Below the pieces are notes generated by a model, which saw only the letters and a list, made by a program, of their open reading frames with translations, searched no databases and was not told where the DNA came from. Of a DNA stretch of 64,000 nt, positions 18,361 through 28,402 are shown in pieces. The translations under genes were made by a program, and so were the position numbers. The stretch is from NCBI GenBank assembly GCA_029834535.1, contig JAQMWT010000011.1, positions 1-64,000 of the forward strand, in the 5' to 3' direction. Numbering within the stretch: the first letter of the stretch is position 1; each line of letters opens with the position of its first letter. This DNA comes from Chrysophaeum taylorii (lineage: Eukaryota > Sar > Pelagophyceae > Pelagomonadales > Pelagomonadaceae).

Positions 18361-19807
18361 TCCGAAATTCAACGGGGTCCGGTGGGGTGTCGTCTTCAGA
18401 GGGAGAGGTGTCACCATCGTCTTCGGTGAGGTGGAGACCATGACGGCGGGAGCGAAAGCGGGGGTTGTCTTTGTCCTTTGTTGGCAGACGACCGAAGTCG
18501 GTGACGAAGCGTAAAGGCTTGAAGTTGAGAGTTGGGTGAGGCTTGAGGTGAGCCCAATCAAGCCTCACCCAAAAGTTGCGCTCAAACGTGGAAATGACGG
18601 TGATGCGAACGATGAGCTTAGGAAGGTGGTGGATGGCTTCCTTGTCTTCGTAGAGTAACAGCGAGTCGTTGGGATTGCGCAGACAGTTGGCAAGACGTGC
18701 AAAGCCCTTGATGTGTGTTGGGGCGCGGGAGTCAAGCAAGCTTGGGGGGTACTTGAAGCCGAGAATTTGGTGAATTTCTTCGATGGTCTTGTCGTCGGGA
18801 AGTTGGAGAGAAGCGTCCGTGGTGATCTGGCGCAGTTGCTGCTGGACATGACGCATGTAGTCGATGTAGTGAGCTGGTTCATGTATTCCAGGGTTGAACG
18901 GCGTGTCCAGAAAGGCATTGTAAACATAATGCGCGTGGTGGATGTGGTTCTGGCCCGCGTGCTTGTCGAGTGCTAGGCGAACTTGAAGCACGAATTCGAG
19001 TCCTATCGGGTCGGTGGATCCGAGTGCATCGATTTCGTCGTATGCTGGGTGCTTGACGGAGTCGCTACCGGCATGTAGGAAACGGTGAAATAGGGGGTAT
19101 ACGGTCTCGCGGAGATATACGATGAAGTTGAGTGATCAGATATAACTTGCATTTTGTCATATCGGTCGGGTCCTTGTCTTGGTCTTTGAGTTCTTGGAGC
19201 TTTGGCTCGTGTTGTCCAGGAAGTGCCTGCCGAACTTGCGGTAGACACCCTTGTAGTAGACGTAACGGCCTTGGAAATCTGGCGTGTTCCCGGCGGTAGA
19301 GTGGTTGTCGGGGTCCTTTTCGTATTCGTCGATACAGTGGCTTAGGAGAGCGTCAGCGAGATCGTTAGATCCGCGCAGGACGGATTCCCACGTGTAGAGG
19401 CCCTGTAGGAAGTACTGAGTTATGCCTGTTTCCGGCATCAGATGTTCGACGAACAATTGCATGACGCGAAATGAAAGCATCTGGGGTGTGACTTGAGCGT
19501 TGTCCATCGACTTGAGGACGGCGCTAGGGGGGTCAGTAAAGGTGTTAACCTTGGACTTGGGATCTTGTTGAGCCGGAGTGGGAGGCGGAGCCGCAGCAGC
19601 GACGGCAGGTGGTGGTGCTTGCGTTGCTTGCACTTGGGTGGCCAACGCGCTTAATTGAGCATTGAATTGGGCCATCAAGCGAGTTTCTTGGTCTTGCATC
19701 TCTTGTTTATGCCGAGCTTCGTACGCTTGAGCTTGTTGTTGCATGTCTCTTTTGAAACGAACTTCTTGTTCTTTCATCTCCTTCTGGAGTTCTTGATTGG
19801 TTGGCAT
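18332..19807 (-). pseudogene. Gag-like protein of the retroelement, frameshifted
   Basis: ATG at 19807 opens a frame with a coiled coil rich in Gln/Glu/Lys (about residues 5-65), a Pro/Ala linker, and a globular part with SFRVMQLFVEHLMPETG; the frame ends at 19157. The continuation lies in another frame: FIVYLRETVYPLFHRFLHAG, then LALDKHAGQNHIHHAHYVYN through DFGRLPTKDKDNPRF to about 18370. At least one frameshift near 19160-19110 breaks the gene. The overall design (coiled coil, then helical globular domain) fits Copia-type gag, and no zinc knuckle is visible. Confidence 0.55.
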
Positions 19808-19861
19808 TTTGCTTGGGTTCAGGAACGTCAGTGAGCGGGGCTTGTCTGGGAATCCTGAGGC

Positions 19862-19880
19862 TCCCCTGATACCGGGACTG
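19862..19880 (-). other. Possible primer binding site of the retroelement
   Basis: On the minus strand upstream of gag the sequence CGGTATCAGGGGAGC resembles the TGGTATCAGAGC complement of initiator tRNA-Met used by many Copia elements. It has mismatches, so this is only a candidate. Confidence 0.3.
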
Positions 19881-20150
19881 GTGCCCAATACCTAGAGAAC
19901 AGTAATCACAACTGTGTTGCCCTTCAGCAGAGCGTGAGAACAGTGGTAGTATGTCCTCGAATCTGTCTCTTAATCGAGGACAGCCGGTGTGAATAACACA
20001 GCGTTTTCTTAAATCAACGAGTTGAGAGGCGCAGACTTTATATTTTCCCCAGTACCCATACATCTGCTTTTTTGATATACACGTCTTCTTTATGATACTT
20101 AGAGCTCCACTGACGTAGACTCTAGATTTGTTTTGTGGAGCCACGGCTCG

Positions 20151-20280
20151 TCAGGTCTTTAAAGGTCGACTGCTAAGAGGGGGGTGTGTGTGTGGTGCAT
20201 GAAGGATGTGGGTGGTTTCGCGGGGTAGGAGGGGTGTGCCTGACGGGCGTAGATGTGGCTGGTCAGGTAGTTAGTTAGTT
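20151..20280. other. LTR-flank segment, shared with array unit 8
   Basis: GT-rich stretch with GTTA repeats near 20265-20278. Its part at about 20176-20256 recurs, inverted, at 34481-34550 inside the last unit of the helicase tandem array. No gene. Confidence 0.5.
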
Positions 20281-20956
20281 ATATTTGCATGGGGGGTGTG
20301 AGGGGCTCATAGCCGTGGCACGCTTGAAGTAGTGGTGTGAGTGCGAGCATCTCGTGCTTGGTGTCGTATAGCGCGATATCTTTTGTCTCGTGGACTTTGG
20401 CCGCAGTGTCTTGCGGTTCGCACCGCAACAACGGTGACGTTGTATATGACGACGATGGCCTCCGGTATGATGCAGATCACAAGATCTTTGTTTCGTGGAC
20501 TTTGGCAGCTGGGTCTTGCGGTTCTCGCCGCAACAAAAGATGATACCCATACATATCCATACAGACGATGGCCCCCGCCATGGTGCAGCCTCCGCCCTGC
20601 GACGCGATCGCGAGTCCCACGCATTTCTTACGCTCGGCGTTGTGACCCCAACGCTGGCGACGCTTGTGCCAGGTCGCGATCGCCGTAGAGGTTGGCGACT
20701 GGTCCCGTCGCGCCGCACCGTGGTTGTCATCCACTACCTGGTTGTCATCCTCGCATTCATTCACCGCATCATTTTCGCCGGTGGTGGTGAACGCATTGTC
20801 GTCTTTGGCTGCGATCGTGGAACGTGCGTCGCCGGGACTTGCCACGTTGCATTCCTCGTCCTTGCACCTCGTGGCGACCGCAGCCTGGTTGTCATAATCG
20901 AATTCATCTACGGCATCACTTTCGCTGCCTGTGCCGAGCTTGCGTCTCTCCCTTGA
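20281..20956 (-). pseudogene. Unassigned coding relic with internal tandem duplication
   Basis: Minus-strand frames give protein-like sequence: acidic DDNQVVDDNH tract, then GLAIASQGGGCTMAG, MYGYHLLLRREPQD, and a repeated block EPQD-x-AAKVHETK occurring twice about 100 bases apart (around 20490-20535 and 20390-20435). The second copy continues as DIALYDTKHEMLALTPLLQA to a stop at 20281-20283. A stop after the first copy means either an intron or decay. I do not recognise the family. Confidence 0.4.
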
Positions 20957-21049
20957 TCGCGGGAGAGACCGACTCCTCTCCCCTTGAAGTTGGAACCTTG
21001 CTCAAACATGCCGTTTAACGGCTAGCTTCACGGAACCACATCACCAGGA

Positions 21050-21370
21050 GTTCCGGATGAACTGGATCTCGGACCGGCTCGACCAGCTCTACAAACTCGA
21101 GGACCCTCCTCACAACTTGCGCATTGTGGCCACTCCCCAAAACTTCGCCGACTTTCGCGCGGCCTCCCGGTCGGAGAACGCCCGCGCAGCCAAAAGGCAA
21201 AGGACCTCTTCCTGAAGTGTCTCTGCTCAGCCGCGGTTCTCCCTCCTCGTTTGCCCCCGAGTTCGGGATGAACAACTGGATCTCGGACTGCCTCGACCAG
21301 CTCCACGAGCTCTAGGACCCTCCTCGCAACTTGCGCATTCTTTCCACTCCCCAAACCTTCGCTTCAAGAG
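21050..21370 (+). repeat. Two direct repeats of about 105 bp
   Basis: A segment starting GTTCCGGATGAAC-x-TGGATCTCGGAC is present at about 21050-21160 and again at 21261-21370, differing by a 3-base insertion and scattered changes. The first copy is open as MNWISDRLDQLYKLEDPPHN-like protein of 52 residues; the second has a stop in the middle. This looks like a duplicated exon fragment of an unknown protein. Confidence 0.5.
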
Positions 21371-22253
21371 CGCGCTCCTCAAGACTCAAGAAAAAGTGAA
21401 AAGCCAACGGCTCCGACATAACGGCGTGATTTTCGTTGTCGCAGGTAGAGAACCTGTCAACGGCTCGCACGACGTATGTTTTCGACCGTTCTCGGAATCT
21501 TTTTCAGACGTTATTGGCAACGGCTAGCAGTTGCATAATTCAAAATTGTCAACGGCTAGCTTTATACGACAAAAAAATAAAATCGCGAAAGCGATTGGAA
21601 CGTCAAACATACCGAAATTTTGTATTCGGACTAACAATACATACCGATATTTTGTATATTCGTACTAACATTTACGTCCGTTTCGGCGTCCGTTTTGAGT
21701 ACTTTTCAGTATATGAGGACACCAATGGCCTCCGATTATTTATGTATGGGTATGTATAAGGTGGCAAAGTTAAGTGAGTTCACTAATCCTATATATAATA
21801 GGAGATACTAACCTTAATTCAGATTTTCTGTCTCTGACGAGTTAAAAATCGTATTATGGTGTTCATTCCACCTCCTCTTCACCTCCATCTCCCCAAGTCA
21901 ATTTTTTTTTCGAGCTTTCTTTCGCCATACGGCTCCATCCAGAATGCTCTACATATTCTTGTTGATGGCAAAGTTCTACCTGCTTACAATTTAGTCCAGA
22001 TTTCGCTCAATTTTTGAAAGCCTAGAAAACTCCCATCTAGGGTTATTATTATCACACCACGCACTAAAAAAAAATCAGAAATCACTATGTTATACAACAC
22101 ACCGTGCTGTCCTTCCTTGAAAGAGCCTGGGACCTCGGAATGAAGAGAAACTAAAAAGAGACCTCTTTATCATCATCACCATCATCACCGAAGGGGTCCT
22201 CGCGACAATTGCGGCCCCAGGGGTCGTCCTAGCCTTGCCTAGGCTCGCCTAGG
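21371..22253. other. AT-rich intergenic stretch
   Basis: No gene seen. The motif AACGGCT(A/C)GC recurs near 21018, 21459, 21519 and 21551, and a related copy near 21406. The rest is AT-rich, with ATC-type runs near 22165-22190 before the LUC7-like gene's 3' end. Confidence 0.5.
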
Positions 22254-23191
22254 CTAGCGACGATGGTAATAGCGGTTGCGGTCGTCACGGGGTGGGTCGT
22301 CCCGGCGACGGCGACGGCGTCGATCGCGGTCAGAGTCCGGGGACCTGTCTCTGGGGCGTCGATGCTTCCGAAGCTCGGGATGGAATTCGGGGTCCTTGCG
22401 CCAGTCGTAGTGGGGGATGGGTCTTGGGGGCTTGCCGTTGAACTTGGTCCGGAGCTCGGCGAGCTTGTCCCTCACGCCCTTCCAACTCAAGTAGATTCGG
22501 CCAGAGTAGTGCTCTTGGATTCTGACGTCCGTATTTTGAACAACGTTCCCGGACACTTCGCAGACTAAAACTTTTTGAACTCGCGCGTCCTGCGGCTTGA
22601 TGATCGCCTCTTTTTGCTTGTTGAGGTCCTCGACGCGCGTCATCAGCGATAAACTGCCGTCGACGTCACCCTCCTCGCCCGCGGCTTCTGCTTCTTTAGT
22701 CAACAAAGAAATTTCGGACTCGACGGCACGCAGCCGTTCGGCGTCGGCGTCCGTTATCTCGCAGGCCTTGGCCTCGTGGGCCTGCCGCGCTCGCATTACA
22801 GTGCGATCGTTGTTCCGCACGAGCTCGTCCAGAAACTGATACAACTGTCCCTCGTAACCGTACTTCTCCTTGGCCTTCTCGGGCAGCTCGGCCCACTGGC
22901 TCAAAACCTCCTTGGGCTGGGACTTCTCGCCCCCATACTCCTTCCCGATGGCGCGCCGGTAGATGTCGGGGAGCCGCGTGCTCCAAGGCGTATTCCGGAA
23001 CATGTCGAACGGATTCATCCCGACGAGCCAGAACCTACGTTCGCAACTCAACGTCGAGAGACAGACAGACAGACAACGCCGCCTCACTTGTCGATCTCGG
23101 GCTCGTCGAACTTGATCTCCCGGCGCTGGGACTCGGGAATGTCGCGCTGCGGACCCATAAGCTCGTCGAGCAACGCCCTCTGCGCGTCCAT
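22254..23191 (-). CDS. LUC7-like U1 snRNP protein, zinc-finger cysteines lost; two exons
   Basis: Exon 1 (23191-23088) encodes MDAQRALLDELMGPQRDIPE, the LUC7 N-terminus; intron 23087-23035 (53 bases, GTGAGG...CGTAG) contains GACA repeats; exon 2 (23034-22254) continues KFWLVGMNPFDMF-x-NT, where normal LUC7 has C-x-F-x-LVG-x-CPHDLF-x-NT. A long coiled coil (about 100-190) with the typical G-x-VD-x-SL-x-L motif follows, then VLVCEVSGNVVQNTD-x-RIQEHYSGRIYLSW, the second zinc-finger region, where only one Cys and the EH(Y/F)-x-G-(K/R) core remain, and an Arg/Asp-rich tail (RRRRRRDDPPRDDR) instead of RS repeats. LUC7 helps U1 choose 5' splice sites. Product 294 residues. The fold seems kept but zinc binding is probably lost. 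Confidence 0.88.
23035..23087 (-). other. 53-base intron of the LUC7-like gene
   Basis: GTGAGG donor and CGTAG acceptor; splicing restores the LUC7 frame (EIDK to FWLVG). The intron interior is a (CTGT)n run, unusual for so small an intron. Confidence 0.85.
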
Positions 23192-24476
23192 TCCTGCACA
23201 ACTTATTGCTTACCCAAATCGTGAGGAAAGGGGCACAGGGGTATATATAGCCCCGGGCACTCGCACACGCCAGGACCGGCATTCCTACCCTCGCCTTTCG
23301 GTTATGAGCCCCTAAAGCGCTCGAGGTGGTTCGCGCGTTCGAATCCGCCCCACCGCTGCGCCGCAAGGAGTGTGTGAGTGAGTGCCTTCGAAGCAGGTGC
23401 CGTCGCCAACTGCTTCCTGCCTCACGTTTCGAGGGGGTCCGGCCCTCGTCTAGAGACGACGACATCGTGTGAGGGAGGGCAAGGATGAATAAACCTGCCC
23501 ATTAAATTTTGGGAACGTTCGCAGTGGGACGGGGTATGGCCGGGGGGCGCAGACGGAAGGAAGGTTATCGACGAGTTGGTTGTCAGTCACATCGCGGTCT
23601 CCTCGTCGCATGGCGACAAGCTTGATGGTCACTCTCCGCCGACCCACCTTTCGGCGCCCCTCGTCTACAGGTCCGTGATTCCGGACTGGCTCCTGTCGGT
23701 CCGGCCTGGCTCCCATGCTCGGGAGAGGTCTGAAGTTAGTTAGTTAGTTATTAAATTTTGGGTTCTATTCACATCACTGCCACTGGTTCTTGAGGTGTGA
23801 GGTCACAACACTGGAACAAAGTTCAAAGTGCTTCAGACTTACGCCGGCAGTTTCCTATCGGTGCACAGCTGCAAACAGGCCGGGGTGAGTGAGACGCGCG
23901 CTTTCTTCTGGTGCTGGTCCCGCGGGATCTTGGACGGTCGGTAGACTCTCGTGAGGGTGTCGGCGTCTCGGGAGAGCGTCGATAGCCTAATGACCATCTC
24001 GAACACATTAAGAGAATATTATGGAGGCGTTGTCGCGACTCAAATGGTGGAAGGCCCAGACTCCGACGCCGAGGAGGAGGATGGAGGGCCCGAGGACACG
24101 CGGCGGGGCGGGGCCGCTGAACGGAGTCTCGGCGAAGGAGCGCAAGGCGGAGCGTCGAAAGGCAAGGACTGAGGCATCAGAGCCGAGAACGCCCGCTACG
24201 AGGGCTCGAACCAGCCGATGCCGCGAAAACTGGCGCAAATCCCGCACGACGACAAACTCGAAATCGTAGCACTCACTCGAGTCGGGCCGACGCATTACTC
24301 CATGCGACCGAATTGGCTGCGAGGACAGCGAGATTTTGCTCGCGAAATGACCCCCCGCCGGTTCAGAGCCACGCTTCGGGCGCGAATATGAAGCCGAAAA
24401 AGAACGGTAGTAGGCTCGCGCGCTGCGGTGGGTGTGACAGTTTCTTCGTTATCATAAGGCGCACGGACTGCGAGAG
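23192..24476. other. Intergenic, no supported gene
   Basis: Mixed GC-rich sequence. GTTA repeats at about 23733-23750 resemble those at 20265. Short open frames on both strands have no recognisable features. Confidence 0.45.
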
Positions 24477-24965
24477 TTGGGTTCTCCACTATGCCCAGGA
24501 TCATGCTATCGATTGCTCGAATCACCTGTCAATGACTGTCTCGTCACGCCAGCCGCGGAATGGCGGGCCTTCGAACGACCATCGAAAACAGCACGCCTAC
24601 ACCGCGCATCAGCTGCTTCTATCCGCCTAGCTTCACGACCTCAACCAGAAGAAGAAGCAAGACTGCAAAGAAGGCCGAGCCATTTGCTGCTGCTTTCAAT
24701 TTTAGAAGAAGACTACGTTCATCGGGAAATAGGCGTCGAATTCGCGCACCGGCAGCTGAAACGCGCGCGGGCTGTGATATACGGGAAGCCAGAGGAGGAA
24801 GATGATGTTAGGGCAGTACGTCATCTCGAGCAAGCACGTGCCGCTCCTAGCATCAATCTCGAATTCATCTTGGTAAACGCAGCCAAGGCGAAATCCATGC
24901 ATCTAGATGCCGAGAAGCTCAAAAAATTATTCGGGCGGCGGAAACAGGAGCGCCCGTTGTTGTGA
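24477..24965 (+). other. Open frame of 162 codons, unassigned
   Basis: The C-terminal half (ILEEDYVHREIGVEFAHRQL, then NLEFILVNAAKAKSMHLDAE) is protein-like and helical; the N-terminal half is not. It may be a relic of a transposable element gene. No family recognised; no good promoter or start context. Confidence 0.3.
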
Positions 24966-25109
24966 CAGGGAAGCTCATCAAGGAGTAGGCGTACGACTGC
25001 TCCTCTCCAAATGTATGGCGATCTGGGCGAGGACACACGATACGCTATCGCCTACTCGATGAGCTTCTAATTCGCAAACGAGTCCCTTCCAGATATAGCT
25101 CGAACGTGA

Positions 25110-25583
25110 GTGAACTTTGGTGATTTTACCCACATCAAGGCGAGCGAGCTGCTTGGGCGGGATTATCAAGCTGGATCCGAGCCAGCAGGTCGTGTCTGTG
25201 GCCTTCTTGGGCTTTGCTGGGATGAACGAAAGCATGGAAACCAATGGCATGCTCTTACCAAAACGGCGCAGAAGTATCATAGCGAAGCGTACAACAACAA
25301 CGACGCCGGGACGCTGGTTCTCGACAAATCTCCCTCCGATCTCGTATCGATTCGCGAGAATCTCGGCTCCCTGCAGATGCTCCATGCGTCGCATGATCAC
25401 AGTGTCGACTGGTGGCCCGGCCCCAAGGAGATCGCGGACGAGTACGACAACACCGCCACCAGCGCGCGAAATCCGGCCCAGCTCGAGCTCGCCGAGCCAG
25501 AAAATACGTCGCCAAAGTTGTTGTTGCACGCATTGGTTTCGGCTTTGCTCGAGACGTTCAGGCTCTTCCATTCGCCCGTGTGA
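25110..25583 (+). other. Open frame of 157 codons, unassigned
   Basis: Residues after about 60 (NNNDAGTLVLDKSPSDLVSI, HDHSVDWWPGPKEIADEYDN) read as real protein by composition and codon use. The opposite strand is open too (24978-25598), so strand is uncertain. I recognise no family. Possibly an exon or decayed transposon gene. Confidence 0.35.
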
Positions 25584-26649
25584 AGAAAAAAAAAGCACTC
25601 AGCTGCGCTTAGAAGCAGGCGAGAAGTGCGCAGATGCTGGGTGCTTCGTGGGACTGCCATCGCAGAACGAGCGTTCGCGCTTCCGGCAGTTTATTCGCCT
25701 ACAGAGTGCGCGCGCTCAGGGAGTTGATGTAGGCGACCAGCAAAACAACCGCCGAGAATCCAAGCCAATTCGCAACCCACCGCGCCAAGTTGAACGCCGC
25801 CGTGGCAAATAGCTCTTCAGAACCATATGCTGCGCTGGCCCATTATGTCCCGCTGAGGGCAAGGCGCTGTTCGTACAGTGGTAGTTTCCACTCAGCCGCC
25901 AAGGTGCGGCGTGCTTTTCTTTCGCATGTGACGATCTTTCTTATTCTTGCGCGCATGCGGCGGCCCTTGTTCTTTCGCACGCGACCATCTCCTTAATACC
26001 TCGCACGTTTGCCATCATCTGTGCACTCGAATGCCCCCATTCACACTAGTTGCACGCATAATTCCCTTGGCTTGCAAAATTAAGGCGCCTCGGGGGAGGC
26101 CTCAATTGGCCATTCAGCCGAAGAACGGCGCCTTATCTCGGAAGTTCACCGACGGAAAGCACTGGGTGACCAGCAGCAGTGCCCCGCAGCACGGCACCAA
26201 GGCCCCGCGTCTATTGTCACGGCGCAATTGACCGAAGAGCAGTCGAGGATCGCCGCGCGTGCGAAGTACGCGTATGTTGGCACGAGCAACTCACCAGGCC
26301 CGGCGACCGTTCGCAACATCCATTGCGCTGGTAACAACACAGGCGCGCACCGCCCGTGGGCCCGGCGGGGCGGGCATCAAAAATACAAGAATTGTTTGAA
26401 ATAATAATAAATAACACCAGTGATGTGACATTTTTTCCCTCATAAAAAAAAAAATCCTTGGTCAACGACAACCTTCGAGTCACATCACTGGTTCCGCCTT
26501 GGGCAAGAGCAGGGTCACATTACTGGTTTCTAATAAGAAGAACCAGTGATGTGAAGGGTTTTTTCGTGTCGCGCTGAGCTCCGTCCTGGAACGACCCGAC
26601 GATTGATGTAGAGAACAAAAGTAATATGCAAGAAGCATGTGACATTTAT
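25584..26649. other. Intergenic, with inverted-repeat hairpin cluster at the right end
   Basis: No gene seen. The right end holds the inverted repeats described separately (26416-26554) and leads into the helicase tandem array. Confidence 0.45.
26416..26554. repeat. Cluster of ACCAGTGATGTGA inverted repeats with a hairpin
   Basis: The 13-base motif occurs at 26416-26428 (+), its complement at 26480-26493 and 26515-26528, and again (+) at 26541-26554. The last two form a hairpin, TCACATTACTGGTT, 12-base loop, AACCAGTGATGTGA, with one mismatch in 14 pairs. A related TCACATCACTG-x-CACTGGTTC lies near 23770-23791. It could be the terminal hairpin of a small transposon. Confidence 0.6.
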
Positions 26650-26799
26650 CCTAACTACTAATCGACAGATCCTAACTACTAATCGACAGATGTTTGTCTG
26701 TCTGTCTGTTTGTCTGTTTGTCTGTTTGTCCCTCGATTTAGGGTAAGGATCAGGTAGGCGCGAGAGTCAGGATCAGGTAGGCGCGAGAGCCAGACAGTG

Positions 26800-27395
26800 A
26801 TCCTCCAAACCGTCTACGGCGACCTCGCAGACTATTTCCACGACCCGCGGCGGCTCTTTCGGCGCGCCATTCTCACGCCCCGTCGAAACGATGCTGTCGA
26901 TGCTGACAACGCGCGCATGACCGCGGCCTTTTTTTCCCGGAGACGAGGCGTCGGAGTTCTTTTCGGCCGACTAGGCTGGGTCGGAAGACGACGCCTCGCT
27001 CTTTACAGTAGAGTTTTCAACTCCCTGACAACCAACGGGATGCTGGCTTTGAGCGCGAGCTTAATGTCTTCGCAACCTCGACCCGTCGCACGCCCACTGC
27101 GACGGTACCAGATACATGATCGATAGTGTCGTTGTCACCGAGGCTCCTCCAACCTGTATCCCGTAAGGCCCGCCGACGCCAAACGATCACCAAGAGCCAG
27201 GGCCAGACGCCCCGCGAGGTCGGCGTCCTCTTTCCCAAGCCCGTCTTCTGCCACGTCCAGCTCTACGTGGCTCTCTGTCGATCGGCAACCCCGAGGAGAT
27301 ATACTCATCTGGGTCGACGACTCCACCCTACCCCACACGTGCTGCGCAATACCGATAAGCCCCCTCCCGGCGTCTACACGCGCACGGTAGGTGAA
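26800..27395 (+). pseudogene. Array unit 1: C-terminal PIF1/Helitron helicase fragment
   Basis: Read across frames, the segment gives VYGDLADYFHDPRRLF, RAILTPRRND (the RAIL-x-P motif of PIF1-like helicases), a SAD-like block ending in a stop, NSLTTNGM, then LDPS[12 protein letters not shown] (the LRNLD...CNGTR motif; here the copy reads HCDGTR), and [14 protein letters not shown] followed by [16 protein letters not shown] (helicase motif VI region, TINKSQGQT...VALSR). That is the C-terminal third of a Helitron-type RepHel or PIF1 helicase. Stops and frameshifts make it non-functional. Confidence 0.8.
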
Positions 27396-27818
27396 CTTAC
27401 TGGGACCACGTGAACTTACTGAGGTTTGAGATTGGGACTAGGTGAACTAAGTGACCAGGTGAACTTACTGGGACCAAGTGAACTTACTGGGGTTTTTAGA
27501 GTGAACGCAAGGGCTAGCGGCGTGTGCGGATCAAAGCAGCTTAGATTGGCGGAGGTGAGAGCGACGAGCTCGAAGGAGAGTGGGGTGAGTGGATGTGAGC
27601 ACGAGTGGGCTTACGCCGAACTTACTGGGGTTAGAGATTGGGACTAGGTGAACTTACTGGGACCAGGTGAACTTACTGGGGTTAGAGATTGGGACCAGGT
27701 GAACTTACTGGCCTGCACTTGTCTTCCTAACTACTAATCGACAGATGTTTGTCTGTCTGTCTGTTTGTTTGTCCCTCGATTTAGGGTAAGGATCATGTAG
27801 GCCCGCGAGCCAGACATT

Positions 27819-28402
27819 GATCCTCCAAGCCGTCTACGGCGACCTCGCAGACTATTTCCACGACCCGCGGCGGCTCTTTCAGCGCGCCATTCTCACGCCC
27901 CGTCGAAACGATGTTGTCGATGCTGACAACGCGCGCATGACCGCGGCCTTTTTTTCCCGGAGACGAGGCGTCGGAGTTCTTTTCGGCCGACTAGGTTGGG
28001 TCGGAAGACGACGCCTCGCTCTTTACAGTCGAGTTTTCAACTCCCTGACAACCAACGGCATGCTGACTTTGATCGCGAGCTTAAAGTCTTCGCAACCTCG
28101 ACCCGTCGCACGGCCACTGCAACGGTACCAGATACATGATCGATCGTGTCGTGTCACCGAGGCTCCTCCAACCTGTATCCCTTAAGGCCCGCCGACGCCA
28201 AACGATCAACAAGAGCCAGGGCCAGACGCCCCGCGAGGTCGGCGTCCTCTTGCCCAAGCCCGTCTTCTGCCACGTCCAGCTCTACGTGGCTCTCTGTCGA
28301 TCGGCAACCCCGAGGATATGCTCTTCTGAGTCGACGACTCCACCCTACCCCACACGTGCTGCGCAATACCGATAAGCCCCCTCCCGGCGTCTACACGCGC
28401 AC
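27819..28402 (+). pseudogene. Array unit 2: helicase fragment
   Basis: Same motif order as unit 1, with CNGTRYMID intact and TINKSQGQT intact. A one-base loss near 28150 (GTGTCGTGTCACC, where others have GTGTCGTTGTCACC) adds a further frameshift. Confidence 0.8.

Larger units (their letters stand above)
13933..20150 (-). mobile_element. Decayed Copia-like retroelement carrying a DNA methyltransferase
   Basis: On the minus strand the order is gag-like coiled-coil protein (about 19807-18370, frameshifted), acidic linker, aspartic protease (D at 17420-17422), cytosine-5 DNA methyltransferase domain (about 16760-16210), an unassigned connector, and HHCC plus DDE integrase (about 15650-13933). 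The order protease before integrase and the absence of reverse transcriptase between them fit the Copia layout, where RT follows integrase; here RT and RNase H are missing, so the copy is 3' truncated or the family is non-autonomous. Reading frame breaks near 19170, 17640 and 16100-15650, and an apparently inverted piece at 17850-18360, show decay. A TATA-like AAAATATAAAG near 20035-20046 (minus strand) suggests the LTR promoter. Confidence 0.75.

Noticed and set aside
23270-23360. Possible tRNA because of GTTCGAATCC (T-loop-like) near 23334
   Set aside because: The flanking T-stem does not pair and no acceptor stem complement is found upstream.
25110-25598. Overlapping open frames on both strands as two genes
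   Set aside because: Only one can be real; plus-strand composition is slightly more protein-like but neither has a recognisable domain, so only a weak entry was made.
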